A stretch of 35,108 nt of DNA from Kofleriaceae bacterium (GCA_024762925.1 JANTGM010000058.1:1-35108); one strand, 5' to 3'. Shown: positions 25,188-33,757, counted from the first letter of the stretch. The notes: a model not told the origin generated them from the sequence alone. A program made the numbers and translations.

Positions 25188-26824
25188 GGATCGTTTGCCT
25201 CGGTTGCAATACGCCTTGCAACCTCAGCAGCCGCTCGATTGCCGCGGTCAAAGGCTTCCTCAAAAAGTGCCACGCCGCTGAGATCACTATGAGCGAAGTG
25301 CACCCGCCCGTGTGGCCTGGCTGCAAGCTCTCGGCGACCATCCCAGATGCGCCCTGGGGTGCTTCGCACCATGCCGTGTCCCCAACGCGCGACATCAATG
25401 CGCTCAACGTAGTTGCGAAGGCCAGGATGAGCACGTTCCAAGTCACTCAGAGCTACTTCGGCCCACTCTTCCCAACCGAGTTCGAGCAGCCGTTTGCGAG
25501 CAACACGGGCATCGGAGTCCACAAGTGGATAGTAGTAGGTGAGCACCGTCGGACCGCGGTGCGGCCCCTTCTGGTGTGTGGCTACAACGTACCCAAGCGA
25601 TGGCGAGTCAAAGAGCACGTTGTCCCAGCACAGCGGGAAGCCAGCCCCACCGGGCCGCTCTCGAACTTGCATATTGGCTACCATCCAGGGGCTTTGCTCA
25701 AAGCTGCGCGCCGCATCTAAGCGTTCTTCTGATAGTCCACGCACTACCCGAGCGTTTATGAACTGCGGCGTTGCCATCACGACGTATCGTGCGCGAACCC
25801 CAACAACCTTGGGCTCGCCGGTGCCGCTTGCGTCCAAGGCAACAATGGAAACCCCGTCTGGTCCGGTTTCCACCGAAACAACCGCGTGTCCCGTTCGAGT
25901 CGCGACTCCCCGTCGCAAGTGGTCCACGAGGTGTGAGTTGCCCTCTGGCCAAGTAACAACCTCCTGGTACGAAGCTCCGGCGGCTCTCTTGCGAGAAGCA
26001 AAATAGAAAAACACTGACCAAGCGCTGGTATCTGCGAGCGTGGTTCCATAGTCATCGCGGCAGGCATACTCCACCCACCAACGCAGCCTCGGCGAGGTAT
26101 AGCCGTTCGCTAGCATCCACTGCGACATCGACAGGGTGTCGAGAGCCTGAACCCGAGGATCGCGAGACCCGAGCGACATCGGCAGAGCAAACGCCGGCTT
26201 ACCTTCAGCATCTCGGAACTCTACCCAACGATCAATCTCGCTCTCGAAGCGCTCCTTCTGTGCCCTTTCGTCAGCACTTGCGCCCGCCACGGGAAAGAGG
26301 CCTTCGTACCATCGCCCCCGGTAGAACACGCGCTCTGATGGATCTGCAACGAGATGTTGTTCAGCCATCACTGGATCACCACTTGGCAATATCTCCTCCA
26401 CCGCGCCAACCTCGCCCAGCAGTGCAATGAGCGGCTGGTTGGCTGCAAGTGGCACTGTCACGTAGTGAGCGCCCCAAGGATGCACTGAGGCGGGCAACGC
26501 ACCTCCTTGCGAGGTGCCTCCTACATGTTCGTCCAGTTCAAGAAGCAACGTGTTGCCAATGCCGAGTCGCTCTAGTTCGCGCATTGCGGACAAGCCAGCG
26601 ACGCCACCTCCGACCACAGCGACCTGGCACTCCGACCAGGTGGACGGCTTGGGCAACGAGGAGACATCGCGCATGCGATGACCGAGGCGCTCGCGGCGCA
26701 GCACCAAACCGCCGTCCATTTGGGAGACGTTTCGCTGCCCTTTTCGACCGGCACAACTGGCAGCCCACAGTGCTGGTGCCCCTAAGAACGCTCGAAGTAA
26801 GTCGCGACGCGCCAGCTCATTCAC
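25184..26824 (-). CDS. Tat-exported FAD-dependent amine-oxidase-like enzyme
   Basis: The protein has 546 residues. The start is GTG at 26824, overlapping the TGA of the aminopropyltransferase gene behind GGAGG. The N-terminus MNELARRDLLRAFLGAPALW is a twin-arginine signal (R6-R7), followed by AASC, a weak lipobox. The dinucleotide-binding motif VAVVGGGVAGLSAMREL with LELDEHVGGTS follows. Later come the flavin monoamine-oxidase-like stretches (RYVVMATPQFINARV) and a C-terminal FAD-contact region (GRVHFAHSDLSGVALFEEAFDRGNRAA) of the amine oxidase/phytoene desaturase clan. As it should act outside the cytoplasm, next to a polyamine-type transferase, oxidation of an amine product is plausible but unproven. 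Confidence 0.88.
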   Translation of the reverse strand: MNELARRDLLRAFLGAPALWAASCAGRKGQRNVSQMDGGLVLRRERLGHRMRDVSSLPKPSTWSECQVAVVGGGVAGLSAMRELERLGIGNTLLLELDEHVGGTSQGGALPASVHPWGAHYVTVPLAANQPLIALLGEVGAVEEILPSGDPVMAEQHLVADPSERVFYRGRWYEGLFPVAGASADERAQKERFESEIDRWVEFRDAEGKPAFALPMSLGSRDPRVQALDTLSMSQWMLANGYTSPRLRWWVEYACRDDYGTTLADTSAWSVFFYFASRKRAAGASYQEVVTWPEGNSHLVDHLRRGVATRTGHAVVSVETGPDGVSIVALDASGTGEPKVVGVRARYVVMATPQFINARVVRGLSEERLDAARSFEQSPWMVANMQVRERPGGAGFPLCWDNVLFDSPSLGYVVATHQKGPHRGPTVLTYYYPLVDSDARVARKRLLELGWEEWAEVALSDLERAHPGLRNYVERIDVARWGHGMVRSTPGRIWDGRRELAARPHGRVHFAHSDLSGVALFEEAFDRGNRAAAEVARRIATEANDP

Positions 26825-28338
26825 TGCCAACGCCTCCACTCTTCTTCGTAGTAGCGCACAAGACGCTGATCGTTTAGACGATTGATCTCGGTGGGTACTG
26901 GCCCCATGTCAACAGGGAACTTGAACATCGCCCCGAGACTGTCGGTGTTTAGATATCGAAGCCCTTCTGGGAGTTTCTCTGGTGGTCCGATTGGGTCGGG
27001 GCCGCGACGAGCGAGTACATATCCCCAGACTCCGAACGATGGCACCGTCGCTTGATATGGACTCACTTGAAAGCCGCTCGCCTTGATAGTCTCGACAATA
27101 CACCAATAGGAAATTCGCGCGTAGAGGGGCGAGGTGGACTGCACGGCGATAGGGGCCTCAGGCTCCAGACGTGACGCCAGCAAACGATACAAACGCCGCG
27201 TGTAGAGCTTGCCGAGAGAGAAGTTGTTGGGATCGGGGAAATCGACAATCGCCACATCAAAGAGCGGACCTTCGTAGCTTGCAAGCCATGTCATCGCATC
27301 AGCGTTAACAACTTTCGTTCGCGCGTCGCGCAAGGAGCTCTTGTTGAGCGCCACGAGTGAAGGCAACGACTTGCCAAGCTTGGTCATCTCCGGATCTAGA
27401 TCCACCAAAAGCACCTCTTCTACGGATGGATACCTAAGAATTTCTCTTACTGCCAACCCATCGCCACCACCCAAGACCAGAATGCGTTTGGGATTGGCCG
27501 CCGTGGACATTGCCGGGTGGACCAGAGCCTCGTGATACCGGTACTCGTCTGAAGAACTGAACTGCAGGTTGCCATTGAGAAAGAGCTTGAACCCCATGCC
27601 CGAGCGCGTGACAACAATGCGCTGGTAGCGGCTCGTTTTCGCATAGACAATCGCATCATCGAACATGCCCTCTTCGGCGAACGAAGTGAGCGACTTCGCG
27701 TTAATCATGCCAGCTGTGAGGATGACAAGCACAACGATCGCTCGGCTTCGCAGAAAGACGATGCCTCCCGTGATTAGGTCGGAGAATATGAAGCTTCCCC
27801 AGAGCGCGACGCCAGCATTGAGCATGCCGAAGAGAAGCGATGTGCGCATGAGCCCGAGCGTTGGCACCAGGAAAATCGGAAAGAGCAGCGACGCCAGAAG
27901 CGCACCGAGGTAGTCAAAGGTTAGTACTCGTGAGACGAGGTTCTTAAAGTCGAGTTCTTCGCGGAGAATTCGCATCAGCAGCGGCAACTCCAGACCGACA
28001 AGAACGCCAATGAGGAAGACCACCCCGTAGAGCACGACCTTGAACCAACCGAGGTAGGCAAAGCTCATGAAGAGCAGTGGCGCCGACAACCCTCCCACCA
28101 ATCCTACGCCTAGCTCGATGTCCAGAAACCGCCGAACGAGATTCTTCGAGAGATATCCCGAGAGCCAAGCACCAACGCCCATCGCCGACAGGTAGAGGCC
28201 AATGATGAGCGAAAATTGTGTGACCGAATCGCCCAGCACGTAGCTCGCAAGCGTGCCAGCCAAGAGCTCGTAGATGAGGCCGCACGTCCCAACGACGAGT
28301 ACGTTGAGATAAAAGAGCGGCGTGCGGCGATAGGCCAT
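26821..28338 (-). CDS. Membrane-embedded polyamine aminopropyltransferase (spermidine synthase fold)
   Basis: The protein has 505 residues. The first about 215 residues form seven membrane helices (VLVVGTCGLIYELLAGTLASY is the typical opening of membrane SpeE-like proteins). The C-terminal half is the spermidine-synthase fold: a small beta domain (YQRIVVTRSGMGFKLFLNG), the SAM site ILVLGGGDGLAVREIL with LVDLDPEM, NADAMTW, and a catalytic loop DFPDPNNFSLGKLYT where soluble enzymes have DSxDP. The family moves aminopropyl groups from decarboxylated SAM to an amine; here the acceptor must be near the membrane. DUF350 precedes it by 25 bases and the FAD oxidase overlaps its stop. Confidence 0.92.
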   Translation of the reverse strand: MAYRRTPLFYLNVLVVGTCGLIYELLAGTLASYVLGDSVTQFSLIIGLYLSAMGVGAWLSGYLSKNLVRRFLDIELGVGLVGGLSAPLLFMSFAYLGWFKVVLYGVVFLIGVLVGLELPLLMRILREELDFKNLVSRVLTFDYLGALLASLLFPIFLVPTLGLMRTSLLFGMLNAGVALWGSFIFSDLITGGIVFLRSRAIVVLVILTAGMINAKSLTSFAEEGMFDDAIVYAKTSRYQRIVVTRSGMGFKLFLNGNLQFSSSDEYRYHEALVHPAMSTAANPKRILVLGGGDGLAVREILRYPSVEEVLLVDLDPEMTKLGKSLPSLVALNKSSLRDARTKVVNADAMTWLASYEGPLFDVAIVDFPDPNNFSLGKLYTRRLYRLLASRLEPEAPIAVQSTSPLYARISYWCIVETIKASGFQVSPYQATVPSFGVWGYVLARRGPDPIGPPEKLPEGLRYLNTDSLGAMFKFPVDMGPVPTEINRLNDQRLVRYYEEEWRRWQ

Positions 28339-28363
28339 GAGAGTCTCGATCGCGGGAGCGTGC

Positions 28364-28582
28364 TCAGCCGAGCAGCGCGCCCATGATGATTAGCGCGATG
28401 CCAAGCACGATTGCAGACATGATCATTGCTAGGGCGTTGTTTTCATCCTCTTCAATCTCTTTGCGAAGCGAGAATGGCGTGAGCTTTCCCATTAGGAAGA
28501 AGGCCAGTGCGAACATCAAAATGCCGACCATTGAGAATGCGAAAGTTGTGAGTAGGGCTTTGCCCAGAAGTTCGAAGTCCAT
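28364..28582 (-). CDS. DUF350 family small membrane protein
   Basis: The protein has 72 residues and two membrane helices (LLTTFAFSMVGILMFALAFFLMG and the end ALAMIMSAIVLGIALIIMGALLG), separated by a charged loop LRKEIEEDENN. This is a single DUF350 repeat; YjfL-type relatives carry two. The start is ATG at 28582, within the TAATG overlap with the upstream gene and behind GAGGAGG; upstream in-frame codons belong to that gene. DUF350 proteins often travel with DUF4178 and aminopropyltransferases, as here. Their activity is unknown. Confidence 0.88.
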   Translation of the reverse strand: MDFELLGKALLTTFAFSMVGILMFALAFFLMGKLTPFSLRKEIEEDENNALAMIMSAIVLGIALIIMGALLG

Positions 28583-28770
28583 TATTTGCCTCCTCGATAG
28601 CCGCCGTATCCGACGTGCCAATAGTGAAATGAGCGGTAGCCCCCAGGAGACCCCATAACGGTCTTGGGAACGAAGCGAGTTTTTTGGCTAGTGTATTCCC
28701 AACCAGTGCGGCTCACGTAGCCATAGGCACCGATGCCAGCTAAGCCGAAGAGCAGGTAGAATTTCATCAT
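28582..28770 (-). CDS. 62-residue Tyr/Gly/His-rich membrane peptide
   Basis: One N-terminal helix (MMKFYLLFGLAGIGAYGYV) is followed by a short basic stretch and the tail GYRSFHYWHVGYGGYRGGK. The tail is packed with aromatic, His, Gly and basic residues, unusual for a linker and suggestive of a modified or ligand-binding peptide. GGAGG lies 11 bases before the ATG. The stop codon TAA overlaps the DUF350 ATG (TAATG), so it is translated together with it. I know no family name. Its tight place between DUF4178 and DUF350 is strong support that it is a real gene. Confidence 0.8.
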   Translation of the reverse strand: MMKFYLLFGLAGIGAYGYVSRTGWEYTSQKTRFVPKTVMGSPGGYRSFHYWHVGYGGYRGGK

Positions 28771-28785
28771 TGTGTCTGCATCCTC

Positions 28786-30714
28786 CTAGTCGTCGTAGTC
28801 GTAGTAGTCGTGATCCCAAGAATCGCCACCGAAGGAATCGCCTTCGCCACGGCGTGTTTTCTCAAACCCGAGTTTGTGAAGGAACGTAAAGAACGGAATG
28901 ATGGCGAGAAAGCCCAGCAAGATTAGGAAGTAGCGAAGTCGAACGACGCCCTCGCGGATCGTGATCTGCACGCTTGCAGGGGCACCCGTGTTCTTGCGCT
29001 CCATGGCAACTCGGAGCGTGTACTCGCCACTGCCTACTGCTTTGAGCACCCGCTTTTTGCGTGATGAACCCTCTTTCCAATCATAGCCGCTGTACTGCTC
29101 AATGGGCATGTCGAAGAACGTCACGGCGCCTGTCTTCTCGTTGATGAGATCCATTTGCAGATAGACCCATGAGTTGTCGACAGCGGAGTACGCATCGACC
29201 TCAATGTTGCGGCCGCCTTTGAGCTCGAAGGGTTCGCTGAAAACAACTTGCGTGCCTGGATCGGAGCCGGTTGGGAACTGCATCGTGCCTCGGAATACTT
29301 CTGTGCCGCTCGCTCGCGACTTGCCGTAGACGAACACACCGATGGCCAACACCAACAGGACTGCGAACGCTTTGAACACGCCGTTATATGGATAGGGCTG
29401 CCCAAGGCCCACGGTCCCGTGAATCGGGTCCCGGAGCTTCACGCCAAAACACGCCTCAACGTCTTCCTTGGGCCAGTAGGTGCTCTTTGACCACGTTACC
29501 TCGGTCGCCGAACGCTCTTCGGAAAGTGTGTGCGGCGGGCTCGTGAACTCGCGCATCTCGACGCGTTCTCCTGGCTCTACATTCCAGTAAAACTGCCCAA
29601 GGACATACTCGACTTGCCCGCTCCCCGACTCGACAAGTTCGTAGTTCCGGCCGCCGTGTTTGGCAAGAGATGTGAGCACTTGAACATCTGCGAGATTTAC
29701 TGGCTCGACCATGCTCCAATGTCCATTGGAGTCGACAAGCCAACGAAACCCCAAACGCGGATTGTAGAGCAGGTACTCGTCCCAGTAATACGTATCCCCG
29801 TCGTCGTAGGTGGAGCGAACCATGTAGCCGCAGACCTGCATCTCTTCGCCATCAACCATGCCCTTGCTGCCAAGCGGAATTGGCGGATCGGGGAAGCGGT
29901 TTTTGTCGAGGATTTGCAGGACGCTAAGATGCCCCTGATTGACATCGCTTAAGGCACCACAATAGGGACACGCAACACGCTCGCATTGCTGAGGGGCAAC
30001 AAGATCCAGCGAGCCTCTGCAGTTTGGGCACTCTAGTGTGCGCGCCTTTAAGCCTGGCCCGGCAATCGCCTGCTCCATTGACTCATCACGAGCAGGAGCG
30101 TTTGCGGAAATTCCAATCTCAGCGAGGGTTACTTCTTTACCAAGATAAAAGGTTGGAGGTGAGTCGCCATAGTCGAGGGTTCCAAATGCGCCATCTTGCC
30201 CGCTAAGATCTGCATAGGAATAACTCTTACCCGGCTCAAGCAGATAGGGAATCTCGCCCTTTGCCCCCAGCGTCTGGGCGGTGCCAACTTCGGCGACCAC
30301 CATGCCTGCACCAACTTGGGGAAGTGGCATGCCGGGCCCGAGCTGCTGAAAGGCGGGCGGTTGCGGAAGCGGGCTTGCGAAGGACATGTAGAAACGCCCT
30401 TGTGCCTCGGAGAGCCATCCCCAGTGACCACTATCGAAGGCGCAATACCACTCGTCCCAAACACCTCCAGCGCCGTGCTTGATCTGCGTTCGCCCAACAA
30501 TCTGAAAGCGCGACTCGCCGTAGCGACCTTCGAGAAAGAGATCTAGCGGCGAGGCAGATTCGAGCAGATCGATAACCTTGCCATGGTCTTCTAGCCCGCG
30601 ATCTGTTCGAGCCACAGCAGCCGAGCAGAATTCGCAAACCGTGACGAACGAGCTACCCACGCGAAATTGCACCTGCCCGCCGCAGCTGGGGCAGTTCGCG
30701 CTTAGACCACTCAT
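28786..30714 (-). CDS. DUF4178 zinc-ribbon membrane protein
   Basis: The protein has 642 residues from the ATG at 30714; a TTG nine bases earlier is also in frame. A zinc ribbon (CPSCGG...CEFC, about 8-31) opens the protein. A first DUF4178 domain (LEGRYGESRFQIVGRTQIKHG, WDEWYCAFDSGHWGWLSEAQG) is followed by a second zinc ribbon (CPNCRGSL...CPYCG, about 230-255) and a second DUF4178 domain (MQVCGYMVRSTYDDGDTYYWDEYLLYN). Two membrane helices (FAVLLVLAIGVFVYG and LRYFLILLGFLAIIPFFTFL) enclose an outer beta domain of about 130 residues. The tail is acidic and Tyr-rich (DSWDHDYYDYDD). First gene of the six-gene block, it diverges from the HExxH protein gene across about 70 bases that must hold both promoters. 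Confidence 0.9.
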   Translation of the reverse strand: MSGLSANCPSCGGQVQFRVGSSFVTVCEFCSAAVARTDRGLEDHGKVIDLLESASPLDLFLEGRYGESRFQIVGRTQIKHGAGGVWDEWYCAFDSGHWGWLSEAQGRFYMSFASPLPQPPAFQQLGPGMPLPQVGAGMVVAEVGTAQTLGAKGEIPYLLEPGKSYSYADLSGQDGAFGTLDYGDSPPTFYLGKEVTLAEIGISANAPARDESMEQAIAGPGLKARTLECPNCRGSLDLVAPQQCERVACPYCGALSDVNQGHLSVLQILDKNRFPDPPIPLGSKGMVDGEEMQVCGYMVRSTYDDGDTYYWDEYLLYNPRLGFRWLVDSNGHWSMVEPVNLADVQVLTSLAKHGGRNYELVESGSGQVEYVLGQFYWNVEPGERVEMREFTSPPHTLSEERSATEVTWSKSTYWPKEDVEACFGVKLRDPIHGTVGLGQPYPYNGVFKAFAVLLVLAIGVFVYGKSRASGTEVFRGTMQFPTGSDPGTQVVFSEPFELKGGRNIEVDAYSAVDNSWVYLQMDLINEKTGAVTFFDMPIEQYSGYDWKEGSSRKKRVLKAVGSGEYTLRVAMERKNTGAPASVQITIREGVVRLRYFLILLGFLAIIPFFTFLHKLGFEKTRRGEGDSFGGDSWDHDYYDYDD

Positions 30715-30785
30715 CGCCGCCAAGAGTAGAGAAAGCGAAGACCCGGCGCAACCATGGGCCCGAATCCCGCGCTAGTCTATTTGCC

Positions 30786-32399
30786 ATGAGCACGTTGGGA
30801 GAGGAGATGCCCATCAAGGGCGGCACGAAATCTGGCTGGATATTTCTCGCCCTCCTGGTCTTGGTGCTAGGCGGCGGCCTCTTGGGCATGCAGTGGCTCG
30901 GCGATCGAGACGGTGACAAGAGCGGGCCGATTGCCAAGCCGCCAAGGCTAGAAACGCCTCCCACCGGTGCCTACTTGCAGGGCGGACGCCCCACCAATGA
31001 CGGCCCCGCTCGTGACATCTTCTTCAAAACTCTGCCACAGTTTGTCATTGCCTTAGATGCATGGGGACGCGACTCTTCCCGCGATCCTTCGCAGATTCGC
31101 ACGGACCTCCAAGAAGAGCGCGGAGCGGTGATGTTGAGCGCTCACAACGCGGGCATCCCCCTACAAGCAGCCGAGCGGCTTGAGGGACTCTTGGATGCGT
31201 GCATGGCTGCTGCGGTGGCCGACGAAACCGAGCTTGACGACGCAGCCGACACGATGCTGAAACGGACGCTTGCCCTCAACGACGCCTTGGCAACTGCGGG
31301 ATTGGGATTTTTCGTAGATGCCGAGATGCTAACTCGGGGACGAGGGCGCTCAGTCCTGCTCTTCACCTTCGAGGTTCATCGAGTCGTGCTCTACCGAAGT
31401 GGTGGTCACGATGTACGCACCTTGCGCGTGCGACGACTCGACAATCTTAACTGGACCTACAGCTTGCTTGGCTTTACCGCCCCACAACGGCGCGATGCTG
31501 TGGTCTTGGACAACAAGGTCGACGAGCACCTGCTCGAGCTCTTGCCGTTGTTGTCGGACGAGGTGCAACTGGATCCGTTTGCGTTGCCTTTGGAAGACAC
31601 CTACGCCGACTGGTATACTGCTGCTCGAAAGCGTGCCACCAGTGTTGTAGCCGCTGAACTCGGCAAAGCCGGCCCCGATGTCGCCGAGCTCGCATCACTC
31701 ATCGCCCAGCGCCACGCGATTTACGACGATTGGAATGAAAGACTCAAATCGAGGCAAATGAGCATCGATCCCCCAGACAGCCTTGAAGTCACTTGGGACT
31801 ACCGTCAACAAATGGAAGGTCTGGCGACCCACTCCGCGATGGACCAACTGGACAAGATTCAGAGCAAGCTCAAAGGCAAGAAGATGCAACGGGCGTTTGC
31901 GTTGGCTCAAGATCACTTTGCACAGTCGGTAGAGCGCCACGAGACGCAGCATCGACTGGATCTAGCGGAACTCTACAAACTGCCGATGCCAGAAGAACTC
32001 GCAGCGTATGTGGGCGAGTTGCCCGATGGCTACCGCGGCCAGAGTGGGCTCGCTTCCAGTGCGGTCGCAGAGATGAGCGCCTATTTGAGTGAACTCGCCC
32101 GCGACCCGCTCACACCAAGAACCAATCTCACACTGCTGGCCCGTTACCTTCTCAATCGCGGCGCCTGGGGGATGGGCGAGAGCTATGCAGCATTGGTGAT
32201 TTTTGAGGGACTAGCGGCCGAACTCGGCATGGATCACCCACCCCTCGTAGTGGGTCGCAGCATCGATCGGGATGTTGTCGCCAAGCTCTTCATGGCGTTT
32301 ACAGACCTCGATTCCGACGCACTTCAGGATGCCTCGATGACTCTCTGGGCGCGGTACTTTGAGACAGACCTTCCCGTTCTCGAACTCGTGGCCCGCTAG
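30786..32399 (+). CDS. Membrane-anchored protein with HExxH metallopeptidase-like motif
   Basis: I do not recognise this family. It has 537 residues with one N-terminal helix (WIFLALLVLVLGGGLLGMQWL, about 18-38), so the bulk is probably periplasmic. It is mostly helical, with a beta stretch near 190-240 (RGRSVLLFTFEVHRVVLYR). At residues 385-389 the sequence HETQH in QSVERHETQHRLDLAELY is a gluzincin-type zinc site. About 40 residues later AVAEMSAYLSELARDP offers glutamates as the third ligand. An N-terminal Pro/Gly linker and a Leu-rich C-terminus complete it. It is divergent from the DUF4178 operon, hence probably functionally linked. Peptidase activity is inference from the motif and could be wrong. 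Confidence 0.75.
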   Translation: MSTLGEEMPIKGGTKSGWIFLALLVLVLGGGLLGMQWLGDRDGDKSGPIAKPPRLETPPTGAYLQGGRPTNDGPARDIFFKTLPQFVIALDAWGRDSSRDPSQIRTDLQEERGAVMLSAHNAGIPLQAAERLEGLLDACMAAAVADETELDDAADTMLKRTLALNDALATAGLGFFVDAEMLTRGRGRSVLLFTFEVHRVVLYRSGGHDVRTLRVRRLDNLNWTYSLLGFTAPQRRDAVVLDNKVDEHLLELLPLLSDEVQLDPFALPLEDTYADWYTAARKRATSVVAAELGKAGPDVAELASLIAQRHAIYDDWNERLKSRQMSIDPPDSLEVTWDYRQQMEGLATHSAMDQLDKIQSKLKGKKMQRAFALAQDHFAQSVERHETQHRLDLAELYKLPMPEELAAYVGELPDGYRGQSGLASSAVAEMSAYLSELARDPLTPRTNLTLLARYLLNRGAWGMGESYAALVIFEGLAAELGMDHPPLVVGRSIDRDVVAKLFMAFTDLDSDALQDASMTLWARYFETDLPVLELVAR

Positions 32400-32499
32400 G
32401 CTTCGGAGCGCAGGATCCCGGGAGTGCTCCCAATACAGCTCTATTTCACGCACTTACCAGAGTATAAGAGAGACTTATTGCGGTAGTAGCAGCGCTGTA

Positions 32500-32528
32500 T
32501 TGACCTATGTAGGCGGTAGGGCTACATA
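32500..32528 (+). promoter_or_regulatory. Sigma-70-type promoter with overlapping dyad operator
   Basis: TTGACC (32500-32505), 17 bases, then TACATA (32523-32528) form a good promoter for the gene at 32612. The spacer and -10 box contain perfect 7-base arms TATGTAG (32506-32512) and CTACATA (32522-32528) separated by nine bases, an arrangement suited to a dimeric repressor that would block the promoter. The transcribed leader of about 75 bases holds a near direct repeat, AAAGCAGTATC and AAAGGCAGTATC (32562-32588). GGAG lies eight bases before the ATG. Confidence 0.65.
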
Positions 32529-32611
32529 CAGCCTCCCATCGCGCAAGTGCTTGGGATCGAAAGCAGTATCTCCTCCAAAGGCAGTATCCCTTTCAAACAT
32601 CGGAGTTCTCC

Positions 32612-33664
32612 ATGTCCTTACCAAACCTATTCTCTTCACAGCCTTTTAAGGCAGCACTTCTACCTCTCACACTACTCGCAGCACTCGCTGCTTGCGGTGA
32701 CACCAACGTCGATCAGAACTCGGATCGCGGCCCTCTTGGCAAAGCCGACACGATTGGCAGTTGCGAAGAAAACTGTGGCGGCCAATCCGATGGCGCTTGC
32801 TGGTGTGATGACCTTTGCGAAGGCTACGGCGACTGCTGCGATGACAAAGTTGCTGTCTGTGATGCCCCTGAGCCCACGGTCTGTGGTGGCTGGGTTGGCG
32901 ATACCTGTGCAGCAGATGAGTTCTGTGCATTCTCTCTCTCCGCAATCTGCGGTTGGGCTGATGCAAGTGGGGTTTGTGCTCCTCGTCCTGAGGCCTGCGC
33001 CCAAGTCTTCGACCCTGTTTGCGGTTGTGACAGTCAGACCTACTCCAACAGCTGCATGGCCGCAGCCTCAGGTACAAGCGTCTCAGCTCTTGGCGCCTGC
33101 GAGGAACAGCCCATCTTCTGTGGTGGCTTTGGCAACATTGCCTGCCCCGACGGACTTGAGTGTGTCGATGATCCGAACGACAGCTGCGATCCAAGCAATG
33201 GTGCCGATTGTGGTGGCATCTGTGTCGAGCCAGAAGAGTGTCAGCCAGTCCTATGCGAACTTTTCTGTTCTAACGGTCTTAAGACCGATGCAAACGGCTG
33301 CGAAATCTGTGCATGCAAGGACCCAATCGGGCCAGTCGACTCTTGCGAAGGCAGCTGTGGCGAGCAAAGCGCCAGCGGCAACTGCTGGTGTGACGATGCC
33401 TGCGTTGGCTACGGCGACTGCTGCGGAGACATCGACGAATTCTGCAGTGAGCCAGAGCGCGTTCCAGCCGGTGGCACCTGCGTGAAGAACTCGAATGACG
33501 AGTGCCAAACCGATGCCGACTGCAACACTGGTGGTTGCGGTGGCGAGCTTTGCTTCAACCCCGCTGTTTCCAATGGAATCTCCACCTGCGAGTGTGCGGG
33601 TCCAGGCGCTCCTGTCAGCGGCTGCGGCTGCGTTGAAGGCTCTTGCACTTGGTACAACGAATAA
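32612..33664 (+). CDS. Surface lipoprotein with somatomedin-B-, Kazal- and antistasin-like modules
   Basis: The protein has 350 residues with a lipobox ending LAAC (Cys28). A first somatomedin-B-like module (about 50-84: CEENCGG, CWCDDLCEGYGDCCDD) is followed by a Cys-rich stretch and a Kazal-like inhibitor module (about 125-165: DPVCGCDSQTYSNSCMAAASG). Then come an antistasin-like module (CQPVLCELFCSNGLKTDANG with CEICACKDP) and a second somatomedin-B-like module (CEGSCGE, CWCDDACVGYGDCCGD). The C-terminus is again Cys-rich and ends CTWYNE. Kazal and antistasin folds are protease inhibitors, so defence against outside proteases or adhesion is plausible. Expression should be under the dyad operator upstream. 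A strong terminator follows. Confidence 0.88.
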   Translation: MSLPNLFSSQPFKAALLPLTLLAALAACGDTNVDQNSDRGPLGKADTIGSCEENCGGQSDGACWCDDLCEGYGDCCDDKVAVCDAPEPTVCGGWVGDTCAADEFCAFSLSAICGWADASGVCAPRPEACAQVFDPVCGCDSQTYSNSCMAAASGTSVSALGACEEQPIFCGGFGNIACPDGLECVDDPNDSCDPSNGADCGGICVEPEECQPVLCELFCSNGLKTDANGCEICACKDPIGPVDSCEGSCGEQSASGNCWCDDACVGYGDCCGDIDEFCSEPERVPAGGTCVKNSNDECQTDADCNTGGCGGELCFNPAVSNGISTCECAGPGAPVSGCGCVEGSCTWYNE

Positions 33665-33720
33665 CAACACAACCATAGGTATCCCGACGAGCGAGGTCCG
33701 CCTTGCACGTCGGTCAAGAG

Positions 33721-33757
33721 GCCGGGTCGCATGCTAGCTGCGACCCGGCTTTTTTTA
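33721..33757 (+). terminator. Rho-independent terminator
   Basis: An 11-base perfect stem GCCGGGTCGCA / TGCGACCCGGC encloses the loop TGCTAGC and is followed at once by seven T residues (33750-33756). It ends the lipoprotein transcript 57 bases after its stop codon and isolates hemH, whose start therefore lies downstream of it. Confidence 0.93.

Noticed and set aside
32547-33485. 312-residue plus-strand frame overlapping the Cys-rich lipoprotein
   Set aside because: Ala/Val/Ser/Thr-rich shadow of Cys-codon repeats; the lipoprotein frame has the signal peptide, ribosome site and domains.
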